Assembly: GCA_964632395.1 (NCBI GenBank)
Contig: CAZWES010000027.1
Coordinates: 1 to 13,416 of the forward strand
DNA from: CAZWES01 sp964632395
Lineage (GTDB): Bacteria; Patescibacteriota; Gracilibacteria; Peribacterales; Peribacteraceae
Length of the DNA: 13,416 nucleotides
Reading direction: 5' to 3'
In this document: positions 1-5,003 of the stretch, piece by piece
Layout of the letters: each line of letters begins with the position of its first letter
Numbering within the stretch: position 1 is the stretch's first letter
Position numbers and translations under genes: made by a program
Notes under the pieces: model-generated
What the model saw: the letters and a program-made list of their open reading frames with translations, nothing else
Told to the model about the DNA's origin: nothing
The model's database searches: none

Positions 1-10
1 GAGTTCCTAC

Positions 11-57
11 GAGGCGAGTGAGCAATTTTCAGCCCAGAAAATTGTCCACTACGCCTC
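11..57. repeat. Imperfect palindrome, long hairpin
   Basis: The arms GAGGCG/CGCCTC, GTG/CAC and CAATTTTC/GAAAATTG pair in order around a 6-nt loop (agccca), with only small internal mismatches. No U-tract follows on either side, so it does not look like an intrinsic terminator. Read on the minus strand, the distal arm contains GGCGTAG, a core shared with the two smaller hairpins at 77-94 and 142-158. Best read as a structured intergenic repeat. Confidence 0.6.
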
Positions 58-76
58 ATATTATAGACCGGATGCC

Positions 77-94
77 ATCCCGGCGTAGCGGGAT
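77..94. repeat. Small REP-like hairpin, copy 1
   Basis: Perfect 6-bp arms ATCCCG/CGGGAT enclose the loop GCGTAG. It aligns with the sequence at 142-158 with one gap and one mismatch in the same orientation, so the two are copies of one short palindromic repeat about 65 bp apart. Confidence 0.6.
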
Positions 95-141
95 CGCCAA
101 AATGATCTCTGAATTTTGCTACCTCGCACTCCGCAGCTCTA

Positions 142-158
142 ATCCCGCGTAGCCGGAT
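142..158. repeat. Small REP-like hairpin, copy 2, abutting the tRNA 3' end
   Basis: The sequence reads ATCC, then the CGTAG-containing core, then GGAT. It is a near copy of 77-94. On the minus strand its first arm begins with the last base of the encoded CCA of tRNA-Ser, so the repeat sits directly against the mature tRNA 3' end. Confidence 0.55.
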
Positions 159-247
159 GGCGGAGGGAGTGGGATTCGAACCCACGAGACCCTTGCAGGT
201 CTAACGGTTTTCAAGACCGTCGCCATCGACCACTCGGCCATCCCTCC
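158..247 (-). tRNA. tRNA-Ser (anticodon TGA), CCA encoded
   Basis: Read on the minus strand, acceptor arms GGAGGGA and TCCCTCC pair, followed by discriminator G and an encoded CCA (158-160). The T arm is GTGGG-TTCGAAT-CCCAC. The anticodon loop CTTGAAA on the stem ACGGT/ACCGT gives anticodon TGA, which reads UCA serine codons. A long variable arm (GACCTGCAAGGGTC region) is present, as expected for a class II serine tRNA. The body is 87 nt without CCA. It lies 3 nt downstream of the stop codon of the membrane-protein gene ending at 251 and may be co-transcribed with it. Confidence 0.96.
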
Positions 248-250
248 ACC

Positions 251-868
251 TTATATTTTACACCGAAAAGCTTTTGTTTTCTGCTTGCTGTGTTTGTACA
301 ACAATATTGCAGCGATAGTCGTTCCCACCCCATTTGCCACCAAATCCCATCCTGTATTCATATATCCTCCCACATTCGTCTCCGGAATCAGAAGAACTGC
401 AATGAATTCCACTACTTCATTAACTGCACCAAGCCCCATTCCTGCAAGCGCACTTAAGATGAAGATGCCGATTTTTCTGCTTTCCTGCGGGATCATCAAC
501 TCCAAACATCTGTAACAAAGCCAAGTTGCAATGCCAAACCCGTATGCGTGTATCAGCTGATCGGTTTTTAGGTACTCCGGAATTATCCAGAGGCTATAGA
601 GTACTGCTTTATCTCCTGCGACTGGAAAACCGGAAGGTATGGGCAACAAGCCGCCGAGCATGTGCAAGAGACCCCAGAAGCTAAGTGCCCAGAGCAGTGG
701 AGTGGGAAGGGTCACGCGTACGTGAACTGTGAGTGCGGCTCCCGCGAGCAGAACTACAACTAAAATGTAATAAACAAATTCCCAGTTCTGCGTAATGAGT
801 GCCGGGATGGCAGCTATCACAAGATACAGGGCTGTGAAGATGCCGACTCCGATCAATTCTCTTCTCAT
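251..868 (-). CDS. DUF2238 (YjdF-like) integral membrane protein
   Basis: A 205-residue polytopic protein with about six hydrophobic segments (near residues 7-25, 31-50, 57-75, 104-125, 132-160, 175-192). Conserved polar positions sit in or next to the membrane spans: HMLGG near 69, D-x2-IHAYGFG near 103-112, NEVVEF near 149-154, and a W-DL-x2-NGVG pattern near 173-180. That arrangement resembles the DUF2238/YjdF family, which has no firmly assigned biochemical role; the resemblance to VanZ-like folds is weaker. The start ATG overlaps the TGA of the upstream PH-domain gene by 4 nt, so the two are translationally coupled. The stop is 3 nt from the tRNA-Ser gene. Family assignment is from motif memory. 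Confidence 0.75.
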   Translation of the reverse strand: MRRELIGVGIFTALYLVIAAIPALITQNWEFVYYILVVVLLAGAALTVHVRVTLPTPLLWALSFWGLLHMLGGLLPIPSGFPVAGDKAVLYSLWIIPEYLKTDQLIHAYGFGIATWLCYRCLELMIPQESRKIGIFILSALAGMGLGAVNEVVEFIAVLLIPETNVGGYMNTGWDLVANGVGTTIAAILLYKHSKQKTKAFRCKI

Positions 869-1452
869 ACTGCCACTGGAGTAACGTGTGTTTTAGCTTC
901 TGGGCGTGTCGGATAATGCATCCTCTGATAATGCGTCACAACCTCCGAGATTTTTGCCGCAACTTCGCGCGCATCCGGAACAAAGCGAAGGGCGATTGTT
1001 TCTCCGCCTTCACCTTCCTTCAAATGAATCTCCACGATGCCGAATCGGAAAATGTCTCCAAACTGTGTTTGTGCAGTAACGCCGCCGATGTTTTCCAGAT
1101 TGATTGGCTTTATTTTGTGGCGGATGATGGATGTCTGATCAACAAGAATTACCTTTTCGCTCGTCACAAAAATAAAATCAAAACACCAGTCAATATATGC
1201 TTTTATTAGTGACACGAACACGAATACGAACCATACAACAAAAAGCATGGCAACCGTGTATCCCATTGGAGCATTCATGAACCACGCTGCAACACCTATT
1301 CCAAATAGAAACATCGTGAAGAAGAATTCGCGGATGCTTGCAAAGAGGAAAGATGCTCCGTGGTAGTGCGTCGTTAAGACTTCGCTTTCACCTTCGCACA
1401 GAAAGCGCTTCTTTATTTTCTCAATATCCGTCTCGAGTGCAAGGATTCTCAT
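865..1452 (-). CDS. Membrane-anchored bacterial PH-domain protein
   Basis: A 195-residue protein. Residues 1-40 are cytoplasmic and charged, two hydrophobic segments follow at about 43-60 and 64-86, and residues 90-175 form a soluble domain. The opening of that domain (DFIFVTSEKVILVDQTSI), then a pattern of short beta strands and a closing amphipathic helix (DAREVAAKISEVVTHYQ), is typical of bacterial PH (DUF304/YdbS-like) proteins: two transmembrane helices followed by a PH fold. Role unknown; such proteins often act as membrane-associated scaffolds. It lies 45 nt downstream of gnd and overlaps the next gene by ATGA. A TTGACA hexamer (1481-1486) and TAGAAT (1461-1466) lie in the gap on the minus strand, but the 14-nt spacing is too short for a confident promoter. 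Confidence 0.8.
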   Translation of the reverse strand: MRILALETDIEKIKKRFLCEGESEVLTTHYHGASFLFASIREFFFTMFLFGIGVAAWFMNAPMGYTVAMLFVVWFVFVFVSLIKAYIDWCFDFIFVTSEKVILVDQTSIIRHKIKPINLENIGGVTAQTQFGDIFRFGIVEIHLKEGEGGETIALRFVPDAREVAAKISEVVTHYQRMHYPTRPEAKTHVTPVAV

Positions 1453-1497
1453 TGTCAGACATTCTACACCTTGAATTCGATGTCAACCACTGCGATT

Positions 1498-2889
1498 TTA
1501 TGACCAATCTGCGTGGAAATTTCCCTCTTTATCAGTCCGTTCAAAGGTATGTGCTCCAAAAAAATCACGCTGAGCCTGGATCAAGTTCTGTGGCAGCTTC
1601 TCTTTTCTGATTGCATCAAAGTAGGCGAGTGCTGATGACATTGCAGGAACCGGAATTCCGCGACCTTGTGCGATTGCGATGACGCGGCGCCAGTCGAGTT
1701 GCCTTTCTCCACCAAGTCTTGCAATCTCCTCCGGGCTTACCTTTTTCTCTTTATAAGTTTTCTGGAGTTTTTCAAGATATGTGGACCTGATAATGCATCC
1801 TCCACGCCATATTCGTGCAATCTCACTCATGTTTAAGTTCCATCCAAATTCTTTGCTTGCTTTTTCCGTGAGCATAAGGCCTTGTTGGTATGAGCAGATG
1901 ATGGAAAGCTCAAGTGCAATCCTCACTCGCGAGGTCAGCTTTTCTGGTTTTGTGTAAGGCTGCTCAATACTTTCCGGGAGAACTTCTCCTCCTCTTTTTC
2001 GTAAATATAAGTCTCCAGAAAGTATCCTTGCATCCACCGCCGCGTTGATCGTCGGGGTTGGTGAACCAAGCTCGAGTGCTGCCTGCGTCGTCCATTTACC
2101 AGTTCCTTTTTGCCCTGCAGCATCTTTGATGAGGTCAATTAAGTGTGAGTCACCATCCTTTTTTGCAAATATCTTTGCAGTTATCTCCATTAGGAATGAA
2201 TTCAAATCTTCACCTTCATTCCACGACGCAAAAATCTCAGAAAGTTCTGCATTTGATTTACCGGCTTCAGATTTCAAAACATCATAACTCTCTGCGATTA
2301 GCTGCATGATTGCGTACTCGATTCCGTTGTGGACCATTTTGACGAAGTGTCCTGCGCCTCCGGATCCGATGAAGGAAACACACTTCCCACCATCACCATC
2401 ATCCGCAGCCATCTTCTCAAGCAGTTCTTTGAGTTCATTGAATGCAGACTCATCACCTCCTGGCATCATGCTTGGACCGTTCAGCGCACCCTCTTCGCCA
2501 CCGGAAACACCCATGCCGATGAATCGCAAACCTTTTTCCTCGATCTCCTTCACTCGCCGCTCCGTATCCGGAAAGTGGCTGTTTCCTCCGTCTATCAAAA
2601 TGTCATCCCTAGAAAGTAGGGGAGTAAGCGACTCAATGACAGCATCCACAGGCTCTCCGGCTTTTACCATGATGAGGATTGGGCGTGGAGGTTCAAGTGC
2701 GCCGACTAATTCCTCAAGCGTTTTGCATGCGGTGAAATCACCCTCAGATGAGTATTGGCTCATGAATTCGTCAGTTTTCTCCGGAGTCCGGTTGAACACA
2801 GCAACTTCTGCACCACTACGCGCAGCGTTACGGGCGAGATTGGCTCCCATGGTGCCGAGGCCGATTAGTCCGAGCTGTAGCTTGCTCAT
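1498..2889 (-). CDS. gnd: 6-phosphogluconate dehydrogenase, decarboxylating
   Basis: Catalyses oxidative decarboxylation of 6-phosphogluconate to ribulose 5-phosphate with NADP+ in the cytoplasm (pentose phosphate pathway). The N-terminal Rossmann motif IGLGTMG is at 9-15, with NRT at 33-35 at the end of beta-2, a pattern that favours NADP. The family signature MGVSGGEEGALNGPSMMPGG spans about 126-145. The substrate-site helix HFVKMVHNGIEYA carries the expected catalytic Lys184 and Glu191. The all-helical C-terminal domain and the closing tail (FFGAHTFERTDKEG, FHADW) are intact. The length of 463 matches the family (about 465-480). No Shine-Dalgarno precedes the ATG; TATGCT boxes lie about 11 nt upstream. 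It lies 23 nt downstream of the ACP-like gene and shares a neighbourhood with transaldolase and transketolase. Confidence 0.97.
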   Translation of the reverse strand: MSKLQLGLIGLGTMGANLARNAARSGAEVAVFNRTPEKTDEFMSQYSSEGDFTACKTLEELVGALEPPRPILIMVKAGEPVDAVIESLTPLLSRDDILIDGGNSHFPDTERRVKEIEEKGLRFIGMGVSGGEEGALNGPSMMPGGDESAFNELKELLEKMAADDGDGGKCVSFIGSGGAGHFVKMVHNGIEYAIMQLIAESYDVLKSEAGKSNAELSEIFASWNEGEDLNSFLMEITAKIFAKKDGDSHLIDLIKDAAGQKGTGKWTTQAALELGSPTPTINAAVDARILSGDLYLRKRGGEVLPESIEQPYTKPEKLTSRVRIALELSIICSYQQGLMLTEKASKEFGWNLNMSEIARIWRGGCIIRSTYLEKLQKTYKEKKVSPEEIARLGGERQLDWRRVIAIAQGRGIPVPAMSSALAYFDAIRKEKLPQNLIQAQRDFFGAHTFERTDKEGNFHADWS

Positions 2890-2912
2890 GCCTGAAGCAT
2901 AGCATAGTCACA

Positions 2913-3194
2913 TTATTTCCGATTCAATCGTTTATCTTCAAGCTTTGAACGCACAGCAGCAATTATCTGCTCCTGAGTAGCTTCGCATTTGTCTTTAAAA
3001 TCTCCAACAGAAACAGTGACATCAAAATTACTGCTCAATGCAAGGCATAAACCTGCTGCATCGAGCGAACTTCCACCGAGATCGCATCCAATGCGAGACT
3101 CAGATTTAATTACACTAGAATCGATTCCAAGACAATTTGCTGTCACTTCTTTCACTTCTTCTTCGACATCAATTGCGGTTTCCAAGTCTGCCAT
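2913..3194 (-). CDS. Acyl-carrier-protein-like (phosphopantetheine carrier) protein
   Basis: A 93-residue acidic helical protein. The segment DLGGSSLDAAGL at 38-48 matches the ACP helix-II signature (consensus LGxDSLD), with Ser43 in the position that would take 4'-phosphopantetheine; the usual Asp before it is Ser here. The first helix (EEEVKEVTANCLGID), the spacing, and a C-terminal helix (EQIIAAVRSKLE) fit the four-helix ACP fold, but the protein diverges from fatty-acid AcpP. I use the ATG at 3194; an in-frame TTG at 3224 would add ten residues (HPYLFPNSK...) with no support. It lies 23 nt upstream of gnd, so the two are probably one transcript. No fatty-acid synthesis genes are nearby, so its acyl or aminoacyl cargo is unknown. 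Confidence 0.75.
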   Translation of the reverse strand: MADLETAIDVEEEVKEVTANCLGIDSSVIKSESRIGCDLGGSSLDAAGLCLALSSNFDVTVSVGDFKDKCEATQEQIIAAVRSKLEDKRLNRK

Positions 3195-3218
3195 TTTTGA
3201 GTTGGGAAAGAGATAAGG

Positions 3219-3410
3219 ATGCAAATGCTACTCCCTTGTCACCGGCTGTCAAATTTTAAGGTGGGCAATCTGGATGCATCTCGTACGCATAGGAAAAACT
3301 GGACATTTTTGTTGCGATATATATCTGATTTGAGTGAAGATGAGACGGTCCCGTTTGCAGTTGTGAAAAAACGTCACGCATGGGAAGTTCCGCGCGGGGA
3401 CTCGTGCTAA
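3219..3410 (+). CDS. Possible small protein upstream of a terminator
   Basis: An open frame of 63 residues on the plus strand, in a gap otherwise without a gene. The second half (residues 26-60, containing FLLRYISDLSEDE, FAVVKKRHAWEVPRG) has protein-like composition. A strong plus-strand terminator begins 27 nt after its stop. AAGG lies directly against the ATG and GGAAAGAG a few bases further up, so initiation is uncertain. The W-EVPRG motif faintly recalls the start of a Nudix box, but the frame stops just after it, so a decayed remnant is possible. No family recognised. It overlaps the alternative TTG extension of the ACP-like gene by a few bases on the other strand. Confidence 0.3.
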   Translation: MQMLLPCHRLSNFKVGNLDASRTHRKNWTFLLRYISDLSEDETVPFAVVKKRHAWEVPRGDSC

Positions 3411-3437
3411 TCGGGCGTTATACTGCAAGGGGACAAA

Positions 3438-3482
3438 GGAGGGAGTTCGCTAGGGCAATTTGCCCGCTCCCTCCGATTTTTT
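3438..3482 (+). terminator. Intrinsic terminator
   Basis: The outer stem GGAGGGAG/CTCCCTCC (3438-3445 with 3467-3474) encloses an inner stem GGGCA/TGCCC, followed by GA and six T's (3477-3482). Polarity is plus strand, so it would end a transcript from the 3219-3410 region. On the minus strand the hairpin is followed only by TTTGTCC, so it could serve weakly as the transaldolase terminator, whose stop codon lies at 3486-3488. Confidence 0.8.
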
Positions 3483-3485
3483 GTT

Positions 3486-4124
3486 TCATTTAACCTTTTC
3501 CCAGTCCTCCAAAAACTTCTTAAGCCCTGAATCAGTTAAGGGGTGCTTCACTAGTTTTGAAAAAACTGCATACGGAATAGTGCAAATGTGCGCTCCGGTT
3601 TTTGCAGCTTCTGTGATGTGTTCCGGGTTTCTTGTAGATGCAACCAACACTTCCGTCTCAAAGTCATAGTGGCTCCATGCTTCCATAATATCCCTGATTA
3701 GATCCATTCCAACCTGCCCCGCATCATCCAGCCTCCCGATAAACGGACTGATCATCGTGGCGCCGGCTTTGGCGGCAAGAACGGCTTGGTTTACAGAAAA
3801 AACGAGTGTGCAGTTCGTCTTAATTTTCTTAGAACTCAAGTGCTTGATTGCTTTTAGTCCATCCACGATCATTGGAACTTTCACAACCACGTGCTTGTGC
3901 CAGCTTGCATACTCCTCACCCTGCTTGATCATGCTTTCTACATCATTAGCGGTCACTTGGGCGGAAACGCAGGGAACAAGTTCGCACATTTTTAAAACGG
4001 TTTCCTTAAAATCTTTGCCTTCTTTTGCGACGAGTGAGGGGTTTGTGGTTACTCCGTCCAAAATTCCCCACGAGGCGATTTCTGCAACTTGGTCGGTATT
4101 GGCGGTGTCGAGGAAGAGTTTCAT
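3486..4124 (-). CDS. tal: Transaldolase, TalC / fructose-6-phosphate aldolase-like subfamily
   Basis: Transfers a dihydroxyacetone unit between sugar phosphates in the non-oxidative pentose phosphate pathway. At 212 residues it belongs to the short TalC/MipB (single TIM barrel) subgroup rather than the 310-residue TalB type. It begins with the hallmark MKLFLDTANT and WGILDGVTTNPSL. Lys82 in VVKVPM is the expected Schiff-base lysine. TNCTLVFSVNQAVLAAKAGA and SPFIGRLDDAG are the family's barrel motifs, and VLVASTRNPEHI and GAHICTIPYAVF complete the barrel. Whether it is a transaldolase or a fructose-6-phosphate aldolase cannot be told by eye; with gnd and transketolase nearby, transaldolase is the likely role. 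The ATG at 4124 has no Shine-Dalgarno; a TATCAT box ends about 9 nt upstream. Confidence 0.95.
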   Translation of the reverse strand: MKLFLDTANTDQVAEIASWGILDGVTTNPSLVAKEGKDFKETVLKMCELVPCVSAQVTANDVESMIKQGEEYASWHKHVVVKVPMIVDGLKAIKHLSSKKIKTNCTLVFSVNQAVLAAKAGATMISPFIGRLDDAGQVGMDLIRDIMEAWSHYDFETEVLVASTRNPEHITEAAKTGAHICTIPYAVFSKLVKHPLTDSGLKKFLEDWEKVK

Positions 4125-4200
4125 GACGTGAGTATGATAAAGGATTGGGGCGGGGAATCATACGTTAGTATTTGAAATTTTGTGTTATTCTCCACTTCCT

Positions 4201-4710
4201 ATGACCCAGCGTCGCCGTGTACAAAACGAGAGGCTGATGCACATAACAACCAATACCTACTACGCTGATCCGATTTTTCGCAAAGATGCACATGCACGTG
4301 AGGCAATTGAATGCCTGTATCGCATTCAGAAGTTATATCCATTTTTGATTTATGGATTTGTGATTATGCCGGATCATTGCCATTTTTTGTTGTATGTCCT
4401 TGCGCCTGCGAAAATTTCACAGATTATGAATTCGTACAAGTCAGGGCTCACGTTTGATATTGGTATTCCAAAAATCTGGCAACCAAGGTTTCATATGACT
4501 TTGCCGAAGGATGGTAGGAAGGTTTTAAAGTACATACACGATAATCCTGTGGAAGCGTGTCTTGTTAAAAAGCCGGAGGATTTTCCGTGGTCATCGGCTT
4601 CGGGTAATTGGGATGTTGCGGAGCTTGGAAGTGAGGCGATTGAGGAGGTGAGGCATAGGTTGGATAGTGGGGAATGGGGGGATGGGATTAAGAGGATCAG
4701 TTTTTCTTAG
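4201..4710 (+). CDS. REP-associated tyrosine transposase (RAYT, Y1/IS200-like HUH)
   Basis: A 169-residue single-strand DNA transposase of the TnpA-REP type. The HUH metal motif is His59-Cys60-His61 in IMPDHCHFLL. Catalytic Tyr111 sits in KYIHDNPVEACLV, and the downstream signature KPEDFPWSS follows at about 124-132. IWQPRFH at 92-98 is also typical of RAYTs. All catalytic residues are present, so it looks functional. I choose the ATG at 4201; an in-frame TTG at 4180 would add seven residues without support. Unlike IS elements, RAYTs are usually single chromosomal genes flanked by REP palindromes they are thought to process. Here a repeat cluster begins 11 nt after the stop and contains a palindrome duplicated inside a gene 7.5 kb away. 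It is divergent from transaldolase (76-nt gap). Confidence 0.93.
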   Translation: MTQRRRVQNERLMHITTNTYYADPIFRKDAHAREAIECLYRIQKLYPFLIYGFVIMPDHCHFLLYVLAPAKISQIMNSYKSGLTFDIGIPKIWQPRFHMTLPKDGRKVLKYIHDNPVEACLVKKPEDFPWSSASGNWDVAELGSEAIEEVRHRLDSGEWGDGIKRISFS

Positions 4711-4720
4711 GTGGTGCCAA

Positions 4721-4770
4721 CGGATGCCTTTTCCACATACGCACCCGGATGCTCTTTTCCCAGACGCACC
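4721..4770. repeat. 25-bp tandem repeat, two units plus a decayed third
   Basis: Two adjacent 25-bp units begin CGGATGC at 4721 and 4746 and both end ACGCACC. They differ at a few positions in the middle. A third, more diverged unit (CAGTTGCCTTTTCCCC) runs into the palindrome at 4788. A similar sequence (CGCGCCCGTTACCGTTTCAC) precedes the second palindrome copy at 12247, so at least one unit travels with the element. Confidence 0.65.
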
Positions 4771-4787
4771 CAGTTGCCTTTTCCCCG

Positions 4788-4862
4788 GGCCGCGCCCGCG
4801 GAGGAGCGCTCTGCGTTTTGGAATTATTTACACACGCAGAGCAGCCCTCCGTGGCTGCGGTT
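4788..4862. repeat. 75-bp palindromic element, copy 1, downstream of RAYT
   Basis: Two 28-nt arms (4788-4815 and 4835-4862), starting GGCCGCGCCC and ending in GGCTGCGGTT, pair at most positions around a 19-nt AT-rich loop (TTTTGGAATTATTTACACA). From 4788 to 4860 it matches 12247-12319 with a single mismatch (A4805 versus G12264), loop included. It lies in the 293-nt gap between the transposase and transketolase genes. The open frames crossing this gap are low-complexity by-products and I do not call them genes. Confidence 0.85.
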
Positions 4863-4929
4863 CATGGAAACGGAAACTGGCTGCGGTTCATGGATTAACA
4901 AACTGGCTGTGGGCATGGAACAAGCTAGG
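4852..4929. repeat. 26-bp tandem repeat, three units
   Basis: TGGCTGCGG at 4852, TGGCTGCGG at 4878 and TGGCTGTGG at 4904 recur at exactly 26-bp steps, each followed by (TT)CATGGA or GCATGGA. The first unit overlaps the right arm of the palindrome. The second palindrome copy has the same motif twice, at 12311 and 12335, but with a 24-bp step. The rest of the gap (4930-5003) shows nothing recognisable. Confidence 0.7.
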
Positions 4930-5003
4930 ATGCGTCTTGGTAAAACGATTTCATTCGACCAACCCCTTGCCCCTCATCGTTTCACCCAATACCCTACCTT
5001 CCG

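Noticed and set aside
11..57. Intrinsic terminator at the window start
   Set aside because: The hairpin is strong but neither side has a T-tract, so it is better described as a structured repeat.
2306..2902. 198-residue plus-strand open frame opposite gnd
   Set aside because: Shadow of gnd: Ser/Pro-rich translation of the antisense strand of a clearly conserved enzyme.
3195..3482. tmRNA, RNase P RNA, SRP RNA or 6S RNA in the gap
   Set aside because: None of the conserved core sequences I know for these RNAs could be found on either strand.
4721..4929. CRISPR-like array
   Set aside because: Units are contiguous tandem repeats of 25-26 bp without spacers, only two or three units each, and no cas genes are present.
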